Origin: Adineta ricciae
Taxonomy: Eukaryota > Rotifera > Eurotatoria > Adinetida > Adinetidae
Length of the DNA stretch: 64,000 nucleotides
Direction: 5' to 3'
NCBI GenBank assembly: GCA_905250025.1
Contig: CAJNOJ010000439.1
Span: forward strand, 1 to 64,000
Shown: positions 1-10,828 of the stretch, piece after piece
Numbering within the stretch: the stretch's first letter is position 1
Layout: each line of letters begins with the position of its first letter
The notes under the pieces: generated by a model
Told to the model about the DNA's origin: nothing
Database searches by the model: none
Seen by the model: the letters and a program-made list of their open reading frames with translations, nothing else
Made by a program: the position numbers and the translations under genes

Positions 1-127
1 TGATTATTTGGATGATGACGATGCAGATGAGGACGACGATGAAGATGACGAAGATGCTGACATTGAAGAAGTTGAAGAAGAAGATGAGCCAGAAGATGAT
101 GATTACGACGACGATGACGAAGAGTAA
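1..127 (+). CDS. Partial gene: acidic C-terminal tail of a papain-like peptidase paralogue
   Basis: The frame opening at base 2 reads almost only Asp and Glu and ends in TAA at 125-127. It shares the blocks DEDAD and IEEVEEEDE with the tail of the complete peptidase gene at 829-2185, so this is most likely the last exon of an upstream tandem copy of that gene. Only the tail is in the window; the catalytic domain lies off the left edge. The tail is low-complexity and has no recognisable fold, so the family assignment rests on its similarity to the neighbour. Confidence 0.6.
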   Translation, partial: DYLDDDDADEDDDEDDEDADIEEVEEEDEPEDDDYDDDDEE

Positions 128-828
128 TAAATGACTTGCAAGCTAACTCGTGACATTTATATATTTTATTCATTATATTCTTTTGGTATTTGTCTACGTA
201 ATTTCGTTGCTGAATTTCATGAAAATGAAAAATTTGTTTTTCGAATGCGGAAAAAACACATATTCTTGATTAAAAAATTGACCCTTTTAAAACCCGCAAT
301 TTTCCGTATACTTTTAGTATATTCAGAATATGCAATAATAATTTTGATTTTTTCCATGCATATTAAACATTTTCTTCTAAATTTCATCATTACAGGTAAG
401 AGTCAATATATTCATATACTTTGATGAAACGATGGAAAAAATATATGACACAATCTGACATGCTTGTTTCGGTGTTTTTTGTACTTATTATCACTACCTC
501 TCCTATGCACACAACGTAATTGCACCACAACTATATCTTTCCGGTAGAGGAGGAGGTTTCATCATTAAGATCACGTTTATATGTATATAGAATAAGAGAA
601 TGAGGCGTATACCGTGGCGTTCTCACGTCATTACTGACGTACATCACCAGTATTTATTTTCGAGTCTTTCGTCTTTCGCAGGTCACAAATCAATAAACGC
701 ACATGTATCCAAATATTGATTTTTGGCTATGTTTTGATATTTTTTTATTTATTCAATGATGTCACAATATGCGACTGTACAATATGATTGTTTTTTTTTA
801 GACCTAGAGGACGAATAATAGGTTCCCA
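128..828. other. Intergenic region
   Basis: About 700 bp between the tail of the upstream peptidase copy and the start of the next one. The ORFs here are short, AT-rich and unlike any family I know. An AATAAA-type motif near 692 could serve as a polyadenylation signal. I see no other supported feature. Confidence 0.5.
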
Positions 829-2185
829 ATGGCCAGCAAGTGTGTACCTTTGAAAAATAATCTAATTTATTCTAATTTGAACTTTTATCTTAAAAAGATC
901 AACAAAGAAAGCAGCCGTTCGTCCACCGAAGGAGAAAGCGCCTGTGATCAAGAAAACGTTCTTGCATAATCGAAAGACAGACAAACGATACCGTCTCAAT
1001 GGTGACAAAGACATGAGCCGAAAACCAGCAAAAGCCTGTTTAAATCGAGATTTTTCACAGTATGTTGCCTACACAGCTCCACAATTGCCAAGCAAAGTCG
1101 ATCTTCGACCTTGGATGACATCAATTGAAGATCAATCTGATACGAACAGTTGGTAAGTAGAACACCGTTACGTTCACACCAATACCAGCGATTTATTTGT
1201 AGTACAGCCAATGCCATGGCTGGAATCTACGAATACTTGAATTATCGAACTACTGGTCGCCTTGAAGACGTCAGTCGTCTTTTCATCTATTATAATAGTC
1301 GCATTAAGGATAATGAAGGAGATTCCAATATCACCGATGAAGGTACAAGTATTGCTACGACAATTGAAGTTGTTGAAGAGCAAGGTGTCTGTCTTGAATC
1401 AATGTGGCCATACAATATCAAAAAAGTTAATACTAAACCACATAGTCAATGTTATGCTGCTGCTGCACCTTATGGCATTTCTGAAGCACTTGAACTGGAT
1501 ATTAATATTGATGAAATGAGATCTTGTCTTGCTCAGGGATTTCCTTTTCTAGTTAGTCTCAACTTGTATAATTCATTTGACAAGGCAGGTACAAATGGAG
1601 TTGTGACTGTGCCAAAAAGTAGTGAAGTAGCTCGATCATCACATGGAAGGTAATTTTGTTTGTCTCTAATTTCAATTCTATGTTATGAGGTAAATTTATT
1701 CGTTCAGACACGCGCTTGTAGTAGCCGGTTACAGTGATCATTCAAGAGCATTTATCGTACGAAATTCATGGGGAGCTACCTGGGTAAGTTTACAGAGGTA
1801 TTTTGCCCATGAAATGTGGAACGATTTTCTGTTCGTGTAGGGGGACAGAGGTTACTGCTATATACCATACGATTATGTGGGAAGTGATGATTTGTGTAAT
1901 GCTGCTTGGACAGTTAAAAAGCTTGGTGTGGCAACAATGGGCAATGAAGGCTGGGACGATGAAGATGATGTTGATTACTTGGAAGATGACGATGAAGAAG
2001 AAGAAGAAGAAGATAATGTTGATGATGATGATGACGAAGATGGGGATGACGAAGATGCTGATATTGAAGAAGTTGAAGAAGAAGACGAAGAAGCTGATGA
2101 TGACGAGGAAGATGAAGATGACGACGAAGAGGATGGCGATGAGGAGGAAGATGGTGAAGATGAGGATAATGATGAAGAGGAATAG
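829..2185 (+). CDS. Papain-family (C1) cysteine peptidase with long acidic tail, five exons
   Basis: Proposed exons are 829-839, 898-1152, 1203-1649, 1708-1783 and 1841-2185. They total 1,134 bp (377 residues), every junction is GT-AG, and the introns are 44-58 bp. The catalytic Cys (context TNSCTANAMAG) has its codon split by intron 2. The catalytic His is in GRHALVVAGY and the catalytic Asn in NSWG, so the triad is intact. The domain starts near LPSKVDLRPW with only a basic leader before it: no signal peptide or inhibitory prodomain is visible, so a cytosolic or nuclear location is more likely than a lysosomal one (inference). The last roughly 80 residues are nearly pure Asp/Glu. The start is the least certain part: ATG at 829 gives an 11-bp first exon that splices in frame, whereas an uninterrupted ORF has only a GTG at 944. 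The catalytic domain is confident and the first exon tentative. Confidence 0.82.
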
Positions 2186-2937
2186 AGACGCGCAGCTAAA
2201 AGAACTCAATGTTATTTCTAGAAACTTTACTTTTGACTTACAGATTTGATTTATATGGATTTCTGTTGAAGTGTAACTGAAAATAAAGAATAAGCCAAAC
2301 TTATATCAACAAATTCTGTACGAAATTAAACTATCACGTCTTCATAAGCGACGGCCAAAGGATCAACTAAAAATAATTTAAACCAGTTATACAAATGTAA
2401 TGCATATACCAGTACAAAGAATATGAGATGGAGGAATACACGAATTTATCAAAAACAAAACAGACAATTCCTTCCGAGAGACTCTTCAAACAACATACAG
2501 TCTCTCGATTATTTTCATCAAAAATTGAGCATACCTTTTTCCGAGCATTACAAAATATTTAGAAACGTGATTTACATATGTATATTTTCCCAACATCTCC
2601 CCGAAATGTGTGAATGCATGTTTTGTATTAGAAACTCCATTTAATGAAGAAAAACGTTGTCCTCATAAAAAAATAGAATACTTTTGGTTATGTAGCTCTT
2701 TCGTGACGAGTTTATTTCTTTTGAAAAAAAGAACGAAAGTTTACCTTCGACAGAAAAGATCCACGTACAATATCTTGCACGCGTGTGTATTCGAAATAAT
2801 AAATTAGACGAATATAACTACAGAGCACATTACTGCAAGTCATGTTAGATACGTCGATATAGGTACAGTATAATGTGCCCACAAGTGTTTCATATAATCA
2901 ACAGAGAGTACGTATCGATAAAGAAAGTGGTTCGTGG

Positions 2938-3202
2938 TATAAATGATGTGACGCCCGTCTCAAAAACGGTAAAAGAGATGTTTGGACGAGACGCACGACT
3001 TCGCTGATAATGCTACGATGTAATAGTTTCTAGTGGAGTCTAGTTATTCTGCAGTATTTGTGCTAAAATTGCATAGTTATCGTTCAATGTATGATCTGGA
3101 TGGTAGTATTTCGCGTCTATCAACTCTTTTCTGTATTTACAGAAGACAATGATGTTCTTTTTTGTTTAGTTGAGTGTCAGCAATCTTTCTAGAAAGATAT
3201 TC
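2938..3202 (+). promoter_or_regulatory. Putative HSP70-like promoter region
   Basis: A TATAAA box lies at 2938-2943, about 345 bp before the HSP70-like ATG. A TTTCTAGAAAGATATTC stretch at 3186-3202 contains the TTC/GAA inverted units typical of heat-shock elements, but the spacing is imperfect and it lies downstream of the TATA box. The remainder of 2186-3286 holds no gene I can support. A functional heat-shock promoter is inferred mainly from the downstream gene family. Confidence 0.3.
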
Positions 3203-3286
3203 TCTTATCTCTGACGTTAGATTTATCTTTTTTGCTCCCAGATAAGTGAAATTCACTTTGCTTTTTCTTTTCGTCGGTAATTGAAG

Positions 3287-5501
3287 ATGGCTAGAGCAGT
3301 CGGTATCGATCTGGGAACAATATCGTCATGTGTCGCAGTATTTAGCCATGAGAACGTAGAGATCATTGCTAATGAACAAGGACGTCGAACAACACCATCT
3401 TATGTCGCATTTACTGAAAGTGGACGTTTATTCGGAGATGCCGCTAAAAAACAGATGGGAATGAACTGTGGTAATACAATTTTTGCTGTTAAACGACTCA
3501 TTGGTCGTCAGTTTGATGATTCCACTGTTCAAACTGATATAAAACATTGGCCATTCAAAGTTATCAACGTTAGTGGTAAACCAGAAATCCAAGTTGAATA
3601 TAAAAACGAAATAAAGTCATTTGTTCCAGAAGAAATATTAGCGATGGTATTAACGAAAATGATCGAAATAACAGAGATTCATTGTGGTAAAAAGATATCT
3701 GAGGCTGTCATTACTGTTCCAGCTGGTTTTAACAGTTGGCAGCGTCAATCCATCAGAGATGCCGCTTGTATTGCTGGTCTTTGTGTACTACATATCATCG
3801 ATGAATCAACAGCCGCCGCTCTCGCCTATGGAATCAACTTCCACACTACAGGTGAACGAAATGTATTGGTTTTTAATTTGGGCGGTGGTACTTTTAATGT
3901 ATCGGTTTTAAAGATTGATGAGAGAACTTTTGAGGTTAAATCAGTGGCCGGTAATTGGAAAACAAATATCTTGATGTTTCTTCACCAACCATAAGGACTT
4001 TATTTTCAGGTGATGCACACTTAGGAGGTGAAGATTTTCTTAATCGATTAGTATCATATTTTGTTCAAGAATTCAAACACAAATACGACAAAAATCTATC
4101 TGATGATAAGCGAGCTCTTGTGCGTCTACGCTCTGCTTGTGAACGCGCTAAAGTAATAACAAAATCATTCTAATCTGATAGTACATTAAGGATCATCAAT
4201 TAACAATCTTCTAGATCACATTATCATCGTCATTGAACGCATCGGGTGAGATTGATTCATTGCATGATGGGATTGATTTTTATTCAGCAATAACACGTAC
4301 TCGTTTCGAAAACCTATGTGCTGATCTCTTTCGTTCAACACTTGAACCAGTTGAAAAGGCATTACGTGACGCTAAAATGGATAAAGCAAGTATTCATGAC
4401 ATTGTTCTAGTCGGTGGATCAATACGCATTCCAAAAGTGCAAAACCTTCTTCAGGATTTCTTCAATGGAAAAGAATTAGTTCAATCAATAAACCCCGACG
4501 AGGCCGCAGCCTATGGTGCTGCCATTCTGGCGGCTATTTTAACAGGTTATCGATCAGCGAAGATCAAAGACGTGATTTTACTTGATGTAATACCTAATGC
4601 CGGCGCCAACGGGGGGCGAGGGNTGAAAATTTTTTGGTACAAACTGATAAATTCTTGTAAAAAATACCAATTTGTGGGGGCTGAGCCCCCACAAAAAAAT
4701 TTTGGGGGGGCTCAGCCCCCCCAAAGTGAAAATCCTGGCGCCGCCTCTAGTAATACCTTTCTCCTTGGTAAGTCATAAAATGAGTGTTATAGTTTCTTCT
4801 CTTCAACATTTTTCAAAGGGCTTTGAAACAGCAGGTGGTGTAATGACAACAATAGTCAAGCGTAACACAACTATTCCTACAAAGCAAACTCAAACATTTA
4901 CAACTTATGCTGATAATCAATCTGTTTTCAATGCTTGTGTTTACGAAGGAGAACGAACCATGACAAGAGACAACCGCTTACTGGGACAGTTTAGTCTGAC
5001 TGGTATTCCACCAGCACCCCGCGGTGTGCCACAAATTGAGGTGACGTTTGATATTGATGCCAATGGTGTCTTGAATGTCTCTGCTACTGATAAATCCACT
5101 GGACGTGAACATAGAATGACGATTACAAATGATAAGCATCGACTATCAAGCAGTGATATAGAAAGAATGATTACTGACGCTGAAAATTATAGAAGAGAAG
5201 ATAAACTACAACGAGATCGCACTGAAGCGAAGAATTCACTTGAGTTATTTTGTTACAATATCAATGCAACGCTGCTTGGTGAAAATCTGATAGGTCGAAT
5301 TGACTTTGTTGAAGATACTTTAACATGGATTGAAATGAATGAGGTAAAAGCCAATCGAATTTTTATTTATCTTCCATCTCTGTTTAGTTTGCTACAAAAG
5401 AAGAGTTCGAAGACAAAATGAAACAAATGGAAAAATTGCATGCGGCAATACTATCAAAAGATCAGCAAGACAAATCTTTGACCAGTATACCACGTAAGTA
5501 G
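3287..5501 (+). pseudogene. HSP70-family chaperone gene, transposon-interrupted and lacking the EEVD end
   Basis: Exons are 3287-3950, 4010-4152, 4215-4767, 4819-5343 and 5388-5493/5501, with introns of 44-62 bp. The nucleotide-binding domain is recognisable by GIDLGT, GDAAK, AAALAYG and DIVLVGGS, and the substrate-binding domain by TAGGVMT, IPPAPRG and [12 protein letters not shown]; a partial helical lid follows. The two catalytic-site Asp of the DLGGGTFDVS motif are both Asn here ([10 protein letters not shown]), and the linker-side motif is ESTAAA instead of EPTAAA. A 163-bp insertion with target duplication (4596-4758) puts a stop in exon 3; removing it restores the frame exactly. Without further splicing the protein ends in IPRK and has no EEVD. 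The GTAAGT at 5494 is also a consensus donor that can splice in frame into the next domain (see the finding). The family is certain; loss of function is likely, not proven. Confidence 0.85.
4587..4758. mobile_element. Small non-autonomous DNA transposon (MITE-like) in an HSP70 exon, 9-bp target duplication
   Basis: GTAATACCT occurs at 4587-4595 and again at 4750-4758, flanking a 154-bp GC-rich and palindromic body. The ends carry GGCGCC motifs as short imperfect inverted termini, and the interior has two near-perfect GGGGGCTGAGCCCCC-type palindromes. The flanking sequence reads straight through as HSP70 once one duplicate and the body are removed. A 9-bp duplication is usual for MULE-type elements, which also occur as fossils elsewhere in this window, but there is too little sequence to assign a family. 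The N at 4623 lies inside, so the true element may be longer. Confidence 0.72.
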
Positions 5502-5564
5502 AGGGCATTGCCCACAACAGACCGATACTCACATTATGCACTAAAATCGTGTCATCTTAACAAG

Positions 5565-6353
5565 GAGTTATTATTAATGAAAGAAATCGAACGGTACGTA
5601 TCGTGTGTCTGAGTGATACGTACTCTCAATACGGATTTACACTTCCTGCTGGCGACATCCTATTGCATACAGGCAACTTTTCGATGTCAGGCGAACACAA
5701 TGAAATCGAACAATTCGTTGCGGTTTTCAAGTCTCTATCACAATTTCGATTGAAAATATTCATTGCGGGCAATCACGATATCACTCTAGACGAAATGTTC
5801 TATGAGAACAATTGGAAACGCTGGCATAACAATCACAAACAAAATGCTACACAGGTCAAGCAACTTCTATGTGATCCCTCATTAGCCATCAATTATGGAA
5901 TTGTTTATTTGGAAGAACATCAGTTCATTGATAATGTTACTGGTCTGAAATTTTATGGCAGGTAAAAATTGCTTATCAACATAGTTGAAAATAGATTTCT
6001 TGTTTAGTCCGTATCAAACGGCAGATGGCCATTCAGCTTTTAATTTACCGATCAACAGTATCGAAATTCGAGATGCCTGGTCTCGAATTCCGGATGACGT
6101 GAGCGTTCTTCTCACTAACTGCCCGCCGACTAACATTCTTGATAAAAACAACCTAGACATACATGTTGGCTGTGCTCAACTGCTTGCTCGTGTTAATTCA
6201 ATCAAACCACGTTTACATGTATTTGGCCATGTTCGTGAAGCATGCGGACGTGTAAATCGTGACTTGACGACATTTGTTAATGCATCGATTTGTAATCTGA
6301 ATTATGAAGCTGTACACGAACCTATTGTCATCGATTTGGAGTTAAAGAACTGA
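5565..6353 (+). CDS. Metallophosphoesterase domain (MPPED1/2-like), possibly the 3' half of an HSP70 fusion
   Basis: Two exons, 5565-5961 and 6008-6353, are joined by a 46-bp GT-AG intron. The protein matches the calcineurin-like phosphoesterase fold of the MPPED group: VCLSDTYS, GDILLHTGN, IAGNHD, LTNCPP and HVFGHVRE in order. Several metal ligands are altered: DTH is DTY, the HAGD aspartate is Asn, and THGPP is TNCPP. GNHD and the final GH are kept, so catalysis is doubtful. The frame has no upstream ATG; it is open to a TAA at 5558-5560 and begins cleanly after the AG at 5563-5564, in the phase needed to follow the HSP70 exon ending at 5493. A separate first exon elsewhere is possible but I did not find one. 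Confidence 0.75.
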
Positions 6354-6990
6354 TCCTAAAACATATTTCCTATATATATTTTTCAAAAATGACTTTGCTT
6401 AGTTTTTGTCAATGATTTTTCATGCATGAAAAATATCAACTACTTGAGATTAGTGTTAACATGATTTTGAATACTCAGAATAGAGGTCAAACGGATAGAT
6501 ATGCTGGAAGAAAAGACCGTGACTAATTCATATTCGTTTGTTTCGTATACCATGCAGAAACCATGTTTCTCGACAGGCACATTCAAGGAATCAGAACTAC
6601 GAAATACAATCATTTTCACGGTCGGCAGTTCTTTTCCCAACCGCAACGAAAGTAGATTTTCTAGTATCGTAAAAATTTATCGGTACTTATAAAATCATGT
6701 ATATGTTAGCGTCCAATATAAGATTCAAATAAATCGGGAATCTCACATTCGCCTAGTCGAAATTGGAATCCCACATTGGGCGTATACTAAATCAGGCCGA
6801 TGTCGGACTGAAGCTTTGAAATAAGTTACGTCTAATCTGAGATTCGCCTAAGCCAATCTTAAATAAGACATTAGATATGATACAATGAATATGGAGTCAT
6901 GATGCACGAAATTTTATTTCGAAGAACCAACATAGGTTAAATAATAAGCAATATTAATTGAAAACAGATTCAGAAAATTTCAAACTTTAC
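6354..6990. other. Intergenic region
   Basis: The region lies downstream of the phosphoesterase stop. Short ORFs on both strands around 6440-6692 overlap each other and match nothing recognisable. An AATAAA at about 6727 could be a polyadenylation signal. No supported gene. Confidence 0.4.
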
Positions 6991-7143
6991 CTTCAAAGTT
7001 GATACATTTAGCTTCGTTCCTGTGGCATTCTGTAGAACATGATATAGTCTTCTTTTTACAAGGGTATTGTTTTGTTTCATAACCGCTGTTACATGAGCAA
7101 GTATTACCCTGAACATCATCGCGCACATATAATCGCGAGGCCG
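6991..7143 (-). CDS. Orphan EGF-like cysteine-rich exon
   Basis: On the minus strand a TTATAG acceptor at 7143/7144 and a GTAAAG donor at 6990/6989 bracket 153 bp with phase 1 at both ends. The exon encodes about 51 residues with CSCNSGY near its centre, which is typical of the C-terminal loop of an EGF-like domain, followed by four further Cys. The size and phase match the cysteine-module exons of the large gene in the palindrome, but the sequence lacks the DGNxNQ and DCGG signature, so homology is not shown. No neighbouring exon is convincing. A Ser/Thr/Gln-rich ORF on the same strand (7338-7144) lies directly upstream but does not join cleanly. It may be a fragment of a decayed gene. Confidence 0.35.
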
Positions 7144-7447
7144 CTATAAGAGATATTTTTTGAGTTTAATCAACTTTTGCCGAATGTGCTGTTGATAATG
7201 ATTTATTTGTTGTGTCGGATTCGAGGATGACGGTTCAGCTGGGGTTGTTTGATTAGACATTGATAAATCACTTGAATTTCCTATGCAATTGTTTCCGACA
7301 AATGGAGATGAAGTGGTTTGTTGATCAGTATTTGTCAATGAGTAGCTGCCTAATTCGACTTATAATGTAAGTGGCCAATTCCTAGCATACTACAATTCCT
7401 ATATAGATAGGAATAGGAATAGATTTAGTTTCATTTATACCTACATA

Positions 7448-8343
7448 GGGTAGTCAATAAGTTCTCGGAATTTTCTATATCTCTCTCGAACAATTGTCAT
7501 TCCTCCGTTTTTTTGCATTATGTATTCGAGTTAGTTGGTGTGATATTATATAGAAAGTTTCATTATTCTAGCTGATTTTCTTGATATGCTATTGAGATAA
7601 ATGTTGAGTGAAAAATGGCTCCTTGGTTATTAACAGTTGACAAAAGATACAGCTGGCTATTCGCTAGTCTCTCTTTTACTCGTTTTACGACCTAGTATAC
7701 TGAATGCTTAGTCTTAGGTGAATATAGTGCATTAGCCGTAATTTCATTTGACTGTGTTCAAAGGATATGGTAACGCTACTTATTATGTTGTTTCAAAACC
7801 ACTAAGTAGCCTCATGCATAAAAATACGGTTTTATGAAGATAAATTTTATCTCGGTGAACTTTCGTACATTTAACTACTATAAATAGTTTTCTTAGTTGC
7901 TTTGCAAATCATGCACACCCAAAACCGGTCTAATGAACATAGACTGTTAAGCATTCTACGGTAGTTCGTACTGTAGTCCGCAAAAACCGTTTGCGAAAGG
8001 TTAGTTTCTCTGTTCTCTCGCAATAATAATGATATTGAATTCAATATTGGAAGATTGAAGATCGGTCGAATGTATATGAATTCAATCACACTAAATCTGT
8101 TTACTTTGTGATGGATTTATCAAGATTTCATGCCTGAAAAGATTAGTAAAATTTCACCAAGAACCAAGGAGCCATTCTTTTACTCAACATTTATCTAAAT
8201 AGCATATCAAGAATATCAGCTAGAATGATGAACCTTTCTATATAATATCACACCAACTAACTCGAATATATAATGCAAGAAAACGGAGGAATGACAATTG
8301 TTCGAGAGAGATATAGAAAATTCCGATTATTTACTGACTACCC
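7448..8343. mobile_element. Non-autonomous element with long terminal inverted repeats and TA duplication (mariner-like)
   Basis: GGGTAGTCAATAAGTTCTCG at 7448 begins an inverted repeat of about 185 bp. Its reverse complement occupies about 8161-8343, with small differences such as AAATAATC for AAGTTCTC. Both outer ends abut TA (7446-7447 and 8344-8345), the target duplication used by Tc1/mariner elements, and the terminal sequence resembles mariner ends. The roughly 530-bp interior holds no transposase and only short unrelated ORFs, so it would depend on an enzyme supplied elsewhere. A mariner fossil is present in both palindrome arms, but I cannot tie the two together from sequence. Confidence 0.72.
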
Positions 8344-8345
8344 TA

Positions 8346-10588
8346 ATTATGTACCCTCACACCCTCAAGTATTGAACTATTTCTACTGAACTCATCGTAG
8401 CGTTCCATACCCACAGAAAATATAATTAGATTTTTGGGTGTCGCTATCGCATCTGACGTGCACATTTAAGAGCGGTGACTTATGAAAGTTCATTGAATAT
8501 CAAACGAAGGAATATAAGAACAAGAACTGAGATTTCAGACAATTTCTATGGAACATAACGAAAAGTTGTATGAATGACGTCACTAAACTGTCATACAAGT
8601 AGTGGCAGCGAAGATAGTGCTGAAGGTGTCTACTAAGTTGATGAAAAGTTCAACTAAACAAACATCGTTTTTGTCCTTTTCTACACAAAGTCACATCACT
8701 AACTCAATTTTCGTTTTCATGCATGAATATGAGGAGTTGATGTTCCTCTTCTTTATTGAAAACAATATCATGTAGCATCTTCTGCTTCATTGATCAGAAG
8801 TTCAAACTATAGGAAATAGTTGATTATGAGCTATCTGTATGAACCATGACAGAGACGACGATTAGTAGAAAACTAGTAAACAATCAAATGGCGCTAATAA
8901 TATTGCATCACTATGCTGCGTAGAGACAAAACATCATTCTTATCTTCATTCATCCAACCATGTATCGGTAAATAAATGCACTATTCTTCAATTATCTCTA
9001 TTACAAACGTGACTCATCGCGTATGTTTTCGTGTTCTGCCTCTTTGCGATATTCGTTCGAATGACGAAAGCTCGAGTAAACGATTGCGATCTTGAAGTGA
9101 ATTGAAAAAATTATCACATCACCTTTTTTTACACATGAAACTAAACACAAAGCATTAAGTAGTTGAAGATACATGACATCAATCTTGTTGAAAGAGATCA
9201 TCAGATGTCCTCATGAAGTACTAATTGTGACGATCACACTTACATGCGTTGTACCTATACTATTTGTCCCTATGTCGGTGTACTTTGATACATTTTGGAT
9301 TATCTTTCTTTCTCTTCGATGGATAAATAAACAAACAAACGTGTATTTTGCAACAGCGTGACGCAATTTTTTAGAAGAAAAGATAAATGGAGGCACACCC
9401 TCATCAGCACATACAGCTCTTTCACTAAAAATCTTCATATAGCAAAAAAAACACAAGATTTTCGAAACTTATGTAGTGTATAGGTTTTCCGGACCTTCAG
9501 ATGGTGATCGTTTTGGTGCAAAATTCGCAGGCTGCTGATTCTTCTCTATGTTAGAATCAAGACACTAAAAAATTAACGTGTATATCGAGAGACTAGCAAT
9601 ATACTGTCATCACTAAACGATTCTCAAATTCAAGTCGCAACAAATTATTGGACTCTACTCAACTTGGACATTACTACTTATCGGGACTTCATGTAAAAAC
9701 AGTACGACTGCCAATATAAATCATGAGAGAGAATCTATGCTAGCACATTTTAGGACGTCGAGACCTTGGCAAGTGTATTTACACTAAACCAATAGAGAAA
9801 CCTGTTATTCGTACTTTGCATATTTTCGCTAATATGAATCGAAAACACATCATCAACACCGTTGACTGCTCATCCGTAGTCAGGCAAAAGTAAATGAAAG
9901 CGACTCCCGCTAGACAGAGAAAAATCGAGAAAAGGCAACAAAAGTGCGAGCTAAAATACAAACACGAAAAAAAAATAGATACCCACTAGTATATAAGTAG
10001 CTGTAGTGTTGGTATTATCATACGCAAACGACGACAGTCTTAACACAACACACAATGGTCATATTGATCTTCCATCAAAATCAGGTGAATATATGCATAC
10101 TTTTCTTCGGATGTCATCTCCTTCTGTAGGTCCATATTTTCTTAACGCGAGCACGTATGTTTAATCTATCTCAGAGTGTCCTTCAGTATGTTCCTCTAAA
10201 CAATAAGAGCTAATGGTAAGTTGACGCAATGGTACTCAAAAACTAGACATATGGCCATCGAATTACTAGGCTGCGAAAATTCAGTGTAGATTAGTAGACC
10301 ATTCAAAAATATTATCTTGATCTTATAAACATTTTCATTTATTTATTCCAGTCATCAAACTTCAGTCAGGTATTTTCTACGTTATAGATTCATGAATGCC
10401 TTACGGAATAACAGTAGTAATACGTTAACACTCGACATTTTAACTCCATGAACTGTTTAACAAGTAGCTTTTCATTCTACAGTTTCTCCACAATAATGTA
10501 GTATGGATGTTTACCGACCTGTCTGTAAAGTTACAACACCCTTTATGTTCGTATTACTGGCAAAGATGTCGACAGAACCAGACTAATC
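8346..10588. other. Intergenic region, no supported gene
   Basis: About 2.2 kb with only short overlapping ORFs on both strands and no recognisable domains. A TATATAA at about 9991 followed by an ATG at 10055 and a possible GT donor at 10085 looks promoter-like, but I cannot follow it into a coding exon. Confidence 0.4.
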
Positions 10589-10828
10589 CTGTTCTGTCCT
10601 GCCCTGTCTTGCCTTGTCCTGCCCTGCTCTGTCTCGCCCTGTCCTGTGCTGTCCTGCCCTGCCTCGCCCTGTCCTGCCCTGCCTCGCGCTATCCTGCCCT
10701 GCCTCGCCCTGTCCTGCCCTGCCTCGCCCTATCCTGCCCTGCCTCGCCCTGTCCTGCCCTGCCTCGCCCTATCCTGTCCTGCCTCGCCCTGTCCTGTCCT
10801 GCCCTGCTCTGCACTGTTCTGCCATATC
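10589..10828. repeat. C/T-rich minisatellite, 10-bp unit in 20- and 40-bp higher order
   Basis: Tandem 10-mers alternate between GCCCTGCCTC and GCCCTGTCCT or GCCCTATCCT, giving 20-bp and about 40-bp super-units. The tract is strongly strand-asymmetric (almost no A and little G-run on the plus strand). It stands out from the AT-rich surroundings and is open in all three plus frames purely because of its composition, so the long Pro/Cys/Leu ORFs across it are not genes. Confidence 0.9.

Noticed and set aside
1790-2249. ORFs of Phe/Ile or Lys/Met repeats overlapping the acidic tail
   Set aside because: They are the other frames of the GAT/GAA repeat in the peptidase tail exon.
4587-4758. Intron gain by the HSP70 insertion (GTAATA donor, CTCTAG acceptor)
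   Set aside because: Splicing between these sites loses one base of the target duplication and leads directly to a TAA, so the reading frame is not restored.
9001-9456. Overlapping 60-80-residue ORFs on both strands
   Set aside because: No domain, splice support or composition bias suggests coding; they overlap each other and appear random.
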